64,000 nt of DNA from Colletotrichum lupini (Eukaryota; Ascomycota; Sordariomycetes; Glomerellales; Glomerellaceae), in the NCBI RefSeq assembly GCF_023278565.1, contig NC_064675.1, forward strand, positions 1,860,001-1,924,000, read 5' to 3'. Of the stretch, positions 13,952 through 25,250 are shown piece by piece. Under the pieces are notes generated by a model. That model was not told the DNA's origin and did not search any database. It worked only from the letters and a program-made list of their open reading frames with translations. Position 1 is the first letter of the stretch; every line of letters starts with the position of its first letter. The position numbers and the translations under genes were made by a program.

Positions 13952-14075
13952 GAGTTTTGCTATTAGGGCAGTACCATTTAGCTATTAGGGCAGTAACCTA
14001 TTTTATTAGCTAATTAGGGCTTATAGCTATAGAGCTCGGGCCAGGGCGCTATACGCATACCCGCTATACCTACCC

Positions 14076-14123
14076 ACGGTCGCAATTACTTACGGTCGTA
14101 ATTACCTATAGTCATAATTGCTT
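14076..14123 (+). repeat. Three 16-bp direct repeats inside the MITE-like element
   Basis: Three adjacent 16-bp units at 14,076, 14,092 and 14,108 follow the pattern acggtcgYaattacYt with mainly transition differences. Mirrored by the array at 14,156-14,203. In DNA transposons, subterminal repeats of this kind often bind transposase; that role is inferred. Confidence 0.85.
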
Positions 14124-14155
14124 ATTAAAAAAGATATTTAAATAGGTAATTAAGT

Positions 14156-14203
14156 AGGTAATTACGATTATAAGAAATTGCGACTATAGGTAATTGTAAC
14201 TAT
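14156..14203 (-). repeat. Mirrored array of three 16-bp repeats
   Basis: Three adjacent 16-bp units at 14,156, 14,172 and 14,188 are reverse complements of the units at 14,076-14,123. A 32-bp AT-rich spacer separates the arrays, so the single strand could fold into a long hairpin. Confidence 0.85.
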
Positions 14204-14399
14204 ACTATGCCCGCAGCTGCCTTATATAATTATAATACACATACGCCGGGTAACCCGTAAGTAAGTATAGCGGGGCTAAAAAGTTTAGAGTTAAGAAGGC
14301 AGGCTCTGATTAGCTAATAAAGTAGGTTACTGCCCTAATAGCTAAATGGTACTGCCCTAATAGCAAAACTCCTACGAAAGTCCGACTAAACTAGACTCC

Positions 14400-15860
14400 C
14401 TAAGAGATAATTAATAATACAACTAACGGAGCGACGGAGACTTCTAGTATTAGTAAGCAGACGGCGACTATATAAGCCGTAACTCTAACTAAAGAACGCG
14501 CGAAACTTATAGAGGATAATAATAAAAAACTACTCCTAATAATAAGTAAGTAAGTTAAAGAGCTATATATAATAATTAAAATTATATTTAATACGTAAAA
14601 AGAGTTAGAAATATAGAATAAGAACGTTCAAATAAAGCTTTACGTAAGTATTATAAAGTTAAAAATAATTAAAAAGGAATTATAATTTATTAAAAAAGAA
14701 CTATAAATAATAAAAGAACGTATAGAAAACGAAAGCACTAAGATAAATAAGGATTTTAAAATAATCGTAATAAGGGCTACGACGCAAAATAGCTTAAGTA
14801 TATTATACGTAGACGTTATATAAAATAGTATAAGTAAGTAAAGTTACGTTTTATAAATAGTTATAATAAGTAACGTAACGCTACCGAGCCGTAGCGATCT
14901 TTTATTTTATATAATTAATATATTAAGAGTTAAAAAAGGTAGCGATAAGCTTAATATAGGTCGGATCCGGGCTATGATAAAAAAGAAAATACGTATTATA
15001 AACGGATAGAATAGCTAGTGCTATTAGGCTATTATAATAGACCTAAAGAATATAAATAGGATTCGGATTATTTATTACGACGATACTAAATATAGGCTTA
15101 TTAAGTAAATTATGAAAAAGAGCTTCGGTCCTAGTATACGAGTTTTATAAAACGAACTCTATTTTATAAAGATTAATAATATAAAAAGAACCGAGGTATT
15201 TAATAAAAAAGGTAATATTAAGGCTAAAGTAGTAAAGGTACTTAACTAAGAAAACGAAACGACCGTTATTAAAATATTTTAATTAAATAAAAAAAATATA
15301 CTTAAAGCGTATAGGTCTATAGTCGTATTTAGGACTAAGGTTAGTAATACGCATAGACTAATTTCCGAGGGCTTTTTTTATATTAGAAGAGAGTTTAGTA
15401 CGATAATAGCGTTTAAGCGGCGGCTACGTCCGTAATAGTATTATAATTATTAATAAATTACTAAGTATAAGGCGTACTAGTGCGCAAACCCCTAGGTATA
15501 TAAATAATATATTAAGGTAGGCTATTACTATTCTAAATACTATAAGATAATTATAATAAGTATACTTTATAATAGACCTTACGAGTCGTTTAGTAAGAAC
15601 TATTTAAAGCTATATCCGCGCTCTTATAAATAAAAAGGTCTAGATTTTTTAGCTTAATATAAAGAAATAGGCTAAGGTTTATAAAAGTTTAATAAATAAC
15701 GAGGCACTGCGCAACTTTATAGCTATAGTAATATAGGAGTTATAAATATAAATAATAAAAAGTAAGGCTATTACTATTCTAATAATATATAGTAAATAGA
15801 CAAGGATAGTACTAACGGAGTAAAGGGACGAAGAAAAATGGGGAATTAAGAGTTTACTAT
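14400..15860 (+). pseudogene. LINE ORF1 remnant (gag-like nucleic-acid binding protein)
   Basis: The first part reads as a Ser/Thr-rich leader followed by a long Lys/Glu/Ile-rich helical region, likely a coiled coil, from about 14,480 to 14,760 (for example LTKERAKLIEDNNKKLLL). Further on, at about 15,517-15,546, the frame reads VGYYYSKYYK. That suits a CCHC zinc-knuckle region whose TGT/TGC cysteine codons became TAT/TAC by RIP. ORF1 proteins of Tad-like elements bind the element RNA. The protein is broken by many stops. Function is assigned from position and composition, with moderate support. Confidence 0.6.
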
Positions 15861-15879
15861 AAGTAAATAGAGAAATAGA

Positions 15880-18800
15880 AATAGAATAGGTACTAATAGT
15901 ATCCTCGGATATTATTATAGCCGTTATCCGGATTCCGGATTAAAAGCTATTAATAGTATTAGTATACGTACTAATATAAAAGCCGGAGATATTATAATAA
16001 GCGTATAACTTACTAAGATAAGCTATTATAAATATTTAAAGAGGAATACGTAAAAGGGTAGACGTAGCCCTAATAAGAGACTTTAATTATTACGACTACT
16101 TATAGGGAGGTAACGATATATTAAAGGGCTAATAAAGTAAAGTAAACCCGATTATTAATTTAATAAGCGAGTACTCGCTCTATAGCCTCTTTTTACGTAG
16201 CTTAAAAACGTAAAAAAAGAACGACATAATAACGATTATTAACCTATTCTTTATATCTAAAGAGCTAATATAAACTATAATATAATACGCCCTATATAAA
16301 ATAGATTATAAATCGGACTACTAAGTAATTAAAATAACTTTCGATATAGCCGCCCCCGAAATAAAAAGCCGACTACGACTCCTTTTTAAAAACGCTTATA
16401 AAAGTAAATTAATAAGAGAATAGAAATAAACTTAGGGCGAATACTAACGGGAGGCATAGTATAATAATAAATAAATTAACTAATATCCGTAATATACGAA
16501 GTAGTAAAAGTACTAACCTCTAATACTAAGCTATTTTTATATATAAAAAGATAATAAACGGCCGACCTTATATAGCTTTAATAAATCTATATTTATTAAA
16601 AGAACTAAGTAAGAGTAGAGAGAAGGGTAGGTAATACTTAACTTAAGCTAGAAAAACGCGCCTACTCGGTTATTAAGTAATATTACGACGTTATTTAATA
16701 ATAAAAAAAGAGCTATTAAGAGGACTTTTTAGCTACTAATATAAATATTTAAAAGGCTACGAAGTACTTTAATATTAATAAAGGGGCTATTTTTAATAAG
16801 ATTCCCTATTTAAAAAGAGTAAATAGTTCCTCAATAAGAGACGCCGCAAAATAAGCTGAAGTATTATTTTTTATATTTTTACCTCTTCTTTTTAATATAA
16901 TTAAAGAGGAGAGGGGGCGGCTATAGTGGTTATTAATACTTATCCCTAACTTTATACTAAGAGAAGTAAAAAGATAGCTCTTTATAATAAAGCCGTAAAA
17001 AGTACTTAAAGAAAATAGTCTATTAATAATAATATAAAAATATATATAACTAGTAATAAAAGAGAGGGTCCTCTTACTTTTCTAAGCTTTACTAAATAAA
17101 GGGACGTTACTTTAATAATAGTAGTATACTAAAATTATTTTATTAAAAAAGCTAAATAAAAGTAATTATAGCGTAGTAAAGGCTCAGTAACTAATTACGC
17201 TATTTTTAATACTTAGAAAAGTACTAAAGTCGGTTTTAATAAAACGTATTTCGTACGTAGTCGAGTCGTTTAGCCTCCTCTTTATAAACTATTTTAATAC
17301 TTATAAATAAAAGTCGGTAGAATAGGCGCTAGTACTACTATAAGAGTATATTTATAGAGCGTAGAAGAAGAGAAAGGTAGTTAGTCTAGTTAATTTTAAT
17401 ATTAAGGGAGCTTATAATAGGGTATATAAAAAGAGACTATTTTAATAACTTAGGGCGCAGGGTATACTTAAGAAGCTAGTAAAATAGGTTAATACCTTTT
17501 ACTTTTACTAAATAGTAAGTATTTTAGTTAATAGTTATAAGTCTAAGGCTCGTTTATTATTATAAGCCGGTTTACTTTAGGGCTCGTTATTATTATTTAT
17601 ACTCTTTTTCTTTTTTAATACCGACTTTATATAATATTAAATTAACGAGAACAGAGGAGCGCTAGCCTTTATTAATAACTATATAGCGTAGGTTATTAAC
17701 TAAGTACGCAAAATAAACTAAAAAGGTATTTAAAATATTATTAATAGAGTACTTAAGTAAAAGCGACGAAGCGGGGCGACTTTTAAAATAGATAAGATAG
17801 TTATTATTTACTTTATACGTAACTAGAGGCTATTAATAAACTTAATTAGTTTTATTATTAAAGGGGATATCATTTAACTAAAGGACTATGTTAAGGTACT
17901 AGGGGTAACGATAGATACTAAACTTTATTTTAAAAAGTATATTATAAACGTAATAATAAAGGGGTTAAAAGCCGTACTAGGACTTAGTTAGCTTAAAAGC
18001 CTATCTCTAATAACGGCTAGATAGCTTTTTATTACGGCCGTAGTATTAATAATAAACTATATATCGAATATTTAAAAAATATAGATATTATATAGCGTAA
18101 ATAAGAGTAATTAACTAAGTATAAAAGATTAGTACTTAAGCGATCGTAAGAACCTTTAACTTAGTAACTATAGTAATTACCGAAGTAGAAGTAAGTATAT
18201 AATTAATATAACAGAAATATAATAAAAAATTAATAATATTCTAAGTACGGATATAAAGCCTTTTTAAGACCTATCCGCTTCGATACTTACGGGCGGTAGC
18301 CTTTAAACGATTCCTATTACCTTTTTAATTAATAATAGAGGCTTATTACGGTTTACTTCTTAATAAGTTAAAAACTATTAAAGGGTATCCGATTATTTTA
18401 TAAAAAGCCCGGATTAATATAATAATTAATAACGACGCGGTTAAGGCTACTAAAATAATCTAAGCTAGGTAAGTAATAAGGATAGTAATAGTAAGTTTAG
18501 TAAAAAACGGGGTTATAAGCTACGGAACGGCTATAAAGGTATTTATATTACTTAGAGGGGGTAGTAACGTAATAATAGCCTTGCGTATATTTAGTTAGAA
18601 AACGGAATAAAACCTATATATAGTAGAGCTAGCGGCGCTAATAAAAGTAGTTAAGTCTTTATTTTAAAAACTTAATTACTAAGCTATTTACGTATTTACT
18701 TATAATAAAATAGTAATATTAGTAATATATAACCCCCGGTAGTAGTTAAGCTAACAAGAGGTTTAATAACTATACTTTAATATATAAGCTCTATAAAAAC

Positions 18801-19650
18801 GAGGTAATAGGTTTATACTCTTCTAGCTCCTATTAGCTATAGAGTTAGACTTAGTATAAGTAGCTAAAATAATAATAAAAAATAGTACGAGACTGAATAA
18901 GATATTATAAAAACGACCGACTAGAGCCTACTTAACGGCACTTAGAATCGCTTTATAAAATATATAATAAAAATATAGAGCTTTACTTAATAACGTAAGA
19001 GTATATTTAAAAAAGATTAACGTCGCTTTATTAAAAAGGTATATACGTAACCTATATAACGAGCTTTTTTAAAAAGAAGTTAGTATTTTAATATAACTAC
19101 GTATTAATATAATAAGACTAAATTAGTACTTATATTAAATCGGAGTAACTACCTCGGTATATTATACTTATAAGTATGCGATAGAATTAGTAAAGTATTC
19201 TCTTTTTTATTATATATAGTAAACGGCATAACGAACTTAAATACTTTAATAAATAAAAACGTAAAAAAAAAACCTATTATACTTTTTTAGAGAAAAGAGC
19301 GCGTCCGACCCTAATAAGTAGTCGCTATATATAGACGTTATTAAAGAGACGATTAAGTTTATTATAAGTATATAGAGGCTAGATATATAGATTAACTAAT
19401 AGCGAGATTATATATTATTTATATTAATATACTAACCGACGATAACCCCTATATACCCTCGTATTACTAATAATAGGACTAGCTTCGGCTACCGATAATA
19501 AGACGCTGAATACTTTAAGAAATGACCTTAAAATAGCCTATTACTAATACTACGAGTAACCGTAATATTAATATATAAAATAGAAAATAATATATATAGA
19601 GACGGATAAGGCTTATATAAGCTTTTAAAAAGCAAGGATATAAACGAAAG
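15880..19650 (+). pseudogene. LINE ORF2 remnant: endonuclease, reverse transcriptase, RNase H
   Basis: An AP endonuclease-like segment reads AVIRIPD then KLLIVLVYV at 15,920-15,970. The reverse transcriptase is clear: VNFNIKGAYNRVYKKRL at 17,389-17,439 matches the conserved DxKGAFDxV block, with aspartates changed to asparagine, and AFINNYIA at 17,665-17,688 is the FVDDY catalytic box with both Asp now Asn. The RNase H part is in another frame: NLYIVELAALIKVVKSL from 18,611 and VFTYNKIVILVIYNPR from 18,692, matching the E and TDN regions of LINE RNases H. Loss of both catalytic aspartates in the reverse transcriptase alone makes it dead. GAT/GAC-to-AAT/AAC is a G-to-A change expected from RIP on the other strand. 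Confidence 0.85.
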
Positions 19651-19708
19651 TAAAGAGTATATAAATAATTATACGAGCCCTAAATAGCTTAGACGGGGCG
19701 TAATAAAC

Positions 19709-19730
19709 TATATATATATATATATATATA
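19709..19730 (+). repeat. (TA)11 tract, probable LINE 3' tail
   Basis: Eleven uninterrupted TA units directly after the LINE ORF2 remnant. Non-LTR elements commonly end in a simple repeat, so this is taken as the element tail. Confidence 0.7.
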
Positions 19731-19732
19731 AT

Positions 19733-21469
19733 AATTAGTATACTTTATTATCCTATAGCGTCTTTATATAATACTCTACGTAGTAGTATAGTATAGTAGT
19801 ATAAATCTAGTAGTTAGTCTTTTATAAAATACGTACCCAATCGTTTTTCCGAGCTTTATAATATCCTATTTAAACTAGCGCCTCCCCCGTATTACTATAT
19901 ATTATTAAGGTCTATTATAATCTTTATACGTAGCTATTTTTAATTTACCTAGACGTAATATTAAAATTAAGCGAGTAGATTTCTATTATAGTCTCGGCCC
20001 CTAAATAAACCTACCTCGCGTACTATAAAGTATAATAAAAAGGCGTTATATAATATTGACTTTTCGAACTAATATTAAGTTACTTAGCCCCCTTTCCTAC
20101 TATTTAAGGTTTAAGCTAGACCTATCTCTAGCTAATTAAGTAGCGACGGCCCGTTTTCTATTACTATTTCGGGTAGGAGCTTAAGCTAGCTTTAATTAGC
20201 TTTATTACTTATAATACGCAACCCTTTTACTAGAAGTTAATTCTTAATTAAATTAAACCTATCCGTTTTATAGCTACTTATATACTATCGATATTAAAAT
20301 CGGTATTTTAGTTATCGATAGTATTAGTATTATTAACTCGGTTAAAAAAAGTATTTTTTAAGCCTCTTTATATATTTACGGTACTTATAGTAGCGGCTTT
20401 AGCTCTAAAATAGTCCGTTTTATATTATTATTTACTCGAGGCTAGTAATAGGTCCGCGGTATTATTTTACCTTACTATAATAATACTTAATAGCGGTACT
20501 TAATAATAACTTCTAGCTCTCGCTTTTGCTTACTTTAATAGTAACTCCGTTTATAATTAGTATAGTCTTTTTTTTTTTTTTTTTAAAAACGGGTAGTAGA
20601 GCCCGAGACGGCTATACTAATACTATTTACTAACTAACCGACTCTTATATACGAGCCGGGATAGATTAGCTATTATTTTACTAAACTTAACGGGTACTAT
20701 AGCCTTTTTATTAAATAAAAACCTATAGCTACGGGTCGGCTTTTATAAAAGGGTAGCGGGGGCTAGTTATAAGAAATCTTAGTTACTTACTACTTAGCGC
20801 TAATTTTCTATCTAGCTTATTATTTTTAAAATAGCTTTTAATATAGTTCGCTAACGAGCGAATAACACTTAATTCGATACGTAAAAAAAAAATACTACGG
20901 TTTCGTAATAGCTAGATATAATATCTAGCTATATTTAATATCTAATTAAAATAGTTAACTTTTTAATAAGAGTTAGTATTATTATTATTACTCCGCTAAT
21001 TCTAGCTCTTATACGCTTCTAATATCCGTTATTACTAGCTTAATATTATAAAGGCTATAAAAAATAGGTTTAGTATTATAACACGAATTTATCCTATACT
21101 TAATTATTATTTTAATAAAATTCGAAAAGAATATCGTAACTTTATAACGTCGTACGTCGTAGCCTAGGTTATTAATTACTAATTTAGATTTAGCTCGGAG
21201 GATATATTATAAAAACTTAAATAATAGTTTTAAGAAATACGTATCCTATATAAGTAATCTTACTTACGTAGCGCGTTTATATAGCGATAGGTATATAACT
21301 TAAATATTTAGATCTTTAAAACCTTAACCCTAAATCAGATACTAGTACTTACCCTATTATTATAAGTTATACTTTATTCTTAGCCCCGGCTTTTAGTATT
21401 TCTTTTTTTTTTTATAATACCTTATACCTCTATATAAGGTAATAGGGAATTAGGTTAGTATTACGAGTT
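19733..21469. other. Degraded sequence between LINE and flavoprotein pseudogene
   Basis: No gene is assigned. It includes an uninterrupted run of 17 T at 20,568-20,584. The segment just upstream of the flavoprotein frame may hold its old promoter, but no site can be recognised after this much mutation. Confidence 0.5.
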
Positions 21470-23142
21470 ATAAAATTAATACTTAACTATATAATAAATA
21501 TTCTTATAGTTAGTAATAGTGCCGCTACTTTAATAACTACTATAATAGTAAAGTAACTTAGTCTTTATATATTAATTATCGAATAAAGCGATAAAATTAG
21601 AGGTATAATAGCGTATTTTAAAAGTACTATATAAATTCCCTAAAACTCGGTCTCCGAAGTAGCTAGCTATAATAACTCCTATAACGCTACTTAATAATAT
21701 TTATAAAATTCGCTTATGCTTAGCGGAGGCCCCGGGCCGGAATTTACTACTGCGTAGATCGATGCCTTTTTAATTAACGGACCTACGATAATTAATTTCT
21801 TTATAGTCTAGGCCTTTAATAAAAATATTCTCTAATCCCTAACTATTACTTAGAGATTCTAAGTATTATAAATATAAGCGGGCGGACGCTAAACCCTTAT
21901 CCTTTTAACGCTAAGACGTTAGGATATTAAACTAATCGCTTACGCCGGCCTAAATACTTAGTACTAACGGCTTATTTTTATAATTTCGTTATTTTAACTA
22001 GGCCTTACGTATTTACTATCGACCTTCTTATAATATATTAAATAAAGCTACGGGCGTTTTTCTAAAGTAAAACTATAATTAAGCCGACTTATATAAGTAG
22101 CTTACTTATTATATAGCTATTAAATATTTACTTTCGTGAGGGGGGTACGGCTATTTAAGCCTAAGTAAATATTAAGTTTAAAAACTTACTTATTAAAGAG
22201 GGAGTTATTTATAGCGCCGTTATAAAATTAAAAAATTCTGAGGTATTTAAAGTCTATACTCCCTACGGGATCCTCCTAGTTATTAATAGTTTTTCTTAAC
22301 GTAAAGATTTATAATAAGAATACTTACCCCTTATTAAACCCGAATAGACGTTAATATAACTTAAAAATAATATAGGAAATACTTTAAAAGTAGTATATAA
22401 GGTTAATATAGCTACGTTACTTATAAATAAAGCGTAATAAATCCTTATAATTATTAATCTTAGAAATAGAAGGCTTATAACCGCTTTATTTAAGTTATAT
22501 AAGCCCTATTATATTATTATTAACTAATAAAAGTTAAGACTCTTTTTTAAGGCCGACTCGTATAGCGATATAGGTCGTATGCTCTATCGTCGGTCTTAAG
22601 GTAATAATATTATTACTTAGTTAATACTTAACTAGAACTACTAGAATTAGTATATTCTAAGGTTACTTAGCCCTAGGGTCGAGCTAGTTAACGCCCTAGC
22701 TCGCGGATATATTTTTAAAATAAACAACTTAGCTAGCTTCGTAGCTTAAATTAGTATTAAAATTAATAATTTATTACGTATAGTTAAGAAATAAAACTAG
22801 GTATATAATAATAGAGTCGATTATTAGTTTAGTAAAGGCTATAATAAGTACTACTTTTTTATTAAGGATAAAAGTATAAAGCGGCTAAATATAAGAACTA
22901 TTAATTAACTCTTATATTATACTATATAAATAACTTTAGGAGACGCGGGTACTAAGGGCGGCTTATTAATAAACGAATATAAATATATAATAAATATATA
23001 TAATAACGTTATTAACGGTTTATATACGGCTAATAACTTATTAATATTAATTATAAATACTACGTTACTAAGAGCCGGGGTTACTCTCGGCCTAGTTATA
23101 ATATTCGTATATCTTATAGTACTCTATTTATTTAATAAATAA
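21470..23142 (+). pseudogene. RIP-killed FAD_binding_2 flavoprotein (3-ketosteroid dehydrogenase / fumarate reductase type)
   Basis: The family oxidises or reduces steroid-like or organic-acid substrates using bound FAD. The N-terminal Rossmann motif reads NILIVSNSAAT at 21,497-21,529, where GxGxxA glycines have become Ser by GGT-to-AGT. The ribose-binding acidic residue follows in LIIE (E at 21,581). KIRGIIAY (from 21,593) fits the GGTTA block. SGGPGPEF lies at 21,722-21,745, then PNYYLEI from 21,838 and SGRTLNPYPFNAKTLGY from 21,877. The C-terminal FAD domain is the clearest: GDAGTKGGLLIN at 22,939, NVINGLYTANN at 23,005 and RAGVTLGLVIIF at 23,071. The frame shifts once between about 21,800 and 21,838. 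About 555 codons matches family size. The stop is TAA at 23,140, or TAG at 23,155 if that TAA is itself a mutation. The original start is uncertain; no ATG survives nearby. Confidence 0.85.
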
Positions 23143-23157
23143 AAAGCTAGGGGCTAG

Positions 23158-25250
23158 CGAGGCTTTTTTTATTTAACTAGAGAAGTAGCGATATAAATAT
23201 ATAGTAATATCGTAGTATACTAATCGGTCGGCTAGCCTTTAATAACTATATTAAAAATAACTAGTTTCCTAAATTAAAAAATTTACTCTTAAGTACTACG
23301 TTATTATGCTGATACCCGGAGTAACTAAAAAAATATATTACTATTTTATATAAATAAGCTTTAGGTAAGGTAGTATACTTTTTTATATTGCGAAGTTACG
23401 TATAGAATACTAGGTTTTTTAGTGCGCAGTGCTTAAGTTATTACTTAGATCTTTTTATAAAATATTTATTACGGGATTGCGTACTAGGGTAGTATTAAGG
23501 GTATTACGAGTTATAGCAAAGCTATAACCCCTTTTTTTATAATAACGCCCCGCTCGTATAGTACGATCTCTCTTTTTTCTTTTTTACGTTATATTTTATA
23601 TCTAAACCTAACCTTACGGGTTATTATAATCTATTTACTACTTAGAACCTAATCTTTATAGCCATAACCCTTATACCTACTTCCGAATCGGTATTTAAAT
23701 ATTACGGATATTTACTAAAACTTAATAAACCTCGCTTATAAAAGTATATTTTTTATCGTCCTTTTATTACTTTAAATCTTAGTTACGATTATATAGTTAT
23801 TAGTAATTAACTAAGTAATATAGTCTAAGTATACTATATTCGTAGCTCTAACCTTCTTATTTACTAATATCTAAAGCTTCGCTTTTAGAAACGGGTTTCC
23901 TATACCCCTTTTACTTATTACTATAAATAGGTAAACGCATAAAAAAATTCTTTAAGGCTTTATTATTAATAATAGGAGCTATTATATAGTTTTCGTATTC
24001 GTCCTTTTATAAGTTTTAATAATAGAAGTATTAAATTAGTAAACGCCCTCTCCTCTACTATTTAGAATCGTATCTAGTTATAATTACTATACTCAACGTA
24101 TTAACTAACGTCTTTTTAAATATAACGTTTTTTAAAAAGATCGAGTACTTTTTAAAGTATATAAACGGAATATAATACTACTTTAAAAGCTATACGTTAT
24201 TTAATAGCCTCTATTATAATTCCGTATTAAAAAGGGACTACTATATTAAACTTATTATTTTAATAACCGCTAAGTATCGGGGCTATTCTTATTATAATCT
24301 CGTTGACTACTCTCCTCTCGTAAATAACTAGAGGGCTTCTTCCATCGACCGGTTAAAATAAGTAGTATTTCTATACTAAAAGCTCCGACGCTAGGCCTAA
24401 TTTATAAGTTAGTTAGTAGGTTTTTAGAAATATATAAAAGAAATACGGATATTAATAATTAGTATATTATACTTTACGATTAAATTCCTTTAGAACGTTA
24501 ACGCTAGCTCGCTAATTTAGTTATAAGTATATAACCCCTATTACTTATATCGTTCGGTAAGCTTAATAAGTAATCGAGATAAATATATAACTAGTACTTT
24601 AAATGCGGTTACAAGACCTTTACGGACCTTAGTAATAGCGTCGGGGTTTATAAATTACTAAACGGTTTATTCGCTATAGGTATATAAAACCTCCCTAAAG
24701 GCTAGCGTTTTAGATATAGGGCGCTACTACGTACTAAAGCTTATAATAAATACTACTTATTTATAATTCCCGTTCCTAACTTACTAACGCTAATTATATA
24801 TAGCTATAATATACCCGGCTACTTTCGAAACCGATACACTTATAATAAATAATAATAACGTTCTTACGAAAATACGCTAGATTTAGTTTAAGAACTCTAT
24901 TTACTTATCTTCGGCTTTTATAAACGAACTAAGTAGCGCTTTAATAAAAAGCTTAACGTTTTTAAATATCGTAATAAAATAGTTTAATAGTTACGTATTA
25001 AGCTAGACTAATAGGGCTCGTAATACGCTAATATAATACCGGGGCGTATTCGGATTTAAAGTTAAAATATTATTATAATTAATACGCGCGAGTAGCTAAG
25101 TAGCTTAAAAAAATAGATTAGCGTAAAGAAATATTTAATAAAATAAGAGCTTTAGGAACCGCTAGCTTTATATATAATCTTATAGAAGTTTATTTATATA
25201 ACTTATTAAAAAGGTATTTACTAAGCTAGCCGGATTAATAATATTAATAA
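23158..25250. other. Unassigned degraded sequence downstream of the flavoprotein
   Basis: A plus-strand frame in about 24,350-25,100 has readable stretches such as NAVTRPLRTLVIASGFINY (near 24,610), but the minus strand is about equally open there. I cannot decide the strand or name a family. It could be a neighbour duplicated together with the flavoprotein. Confidence 0.35.

Larger units (their letters stand above)
13952..14371. mobile_element. 420-bp inverted-repeat (MITE-like) element
   Basis: Two 69-bp arms, 13,952-14,020 and 14,303-14,371, are inverted copies that differ at three positions, all transitions. Each arm holds the 15-bp unit gctattagggcagta twice with a 22-bp period (13,959-13,973 and 13,981-13,995 on the left), so the element carries four copies. 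The centre holds two opposed 16-bp arrays. There is no coding capacity. CA and TG are largely intact here, unlike the flanks, which fits the known tendency of short repeats to escape RIP. I could not define a target-site duplication, and the terminal sequence does not match a fungal TIR family I know, so the superfamily is open. Confidence 0.85.
14380..19732 (+). mobile_element. RIP-inactivated Tad1-like LINE retrotransposon
   Basis: Domain order on the plus strand is gag-like ORF1, AP endonuclease-like segment, reverse transcriptase, RNase H-like segment, then a (TA)11 tail at 19,709-19,730. That is the architecture of fungal Tad1-type non-LTR elements. All domains carry in-frame TAA/TAG, and reverse transcriptase and RNase H lie in different frames, so at least one indel has occurred. 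The 5' boundary is uncertain because the MITE-like element abuts it; about 14,380 is where ORF1-like coding becomes readable. I could not define a target-site duplication. Confidence 0.82.

Noticed and set aside
19709..19730. (TA)11 as a centromeric or recombination signal
   Set aside because: Its position directly after a LINE ORF2 is better explained as the element tail.
20568..20584. T17 run as a terminator or poly-A insertion tail
   Set aside because: No transcript unit or target duplication could be tied to it; simple homopolymers are expected in this AT-rich background.
23158..25250. A second enzyme gene clustered with the flavoprotein
   Set aside because: Both strands are about equally open and no catalytic motif could be recognised, so no gene call is justified.
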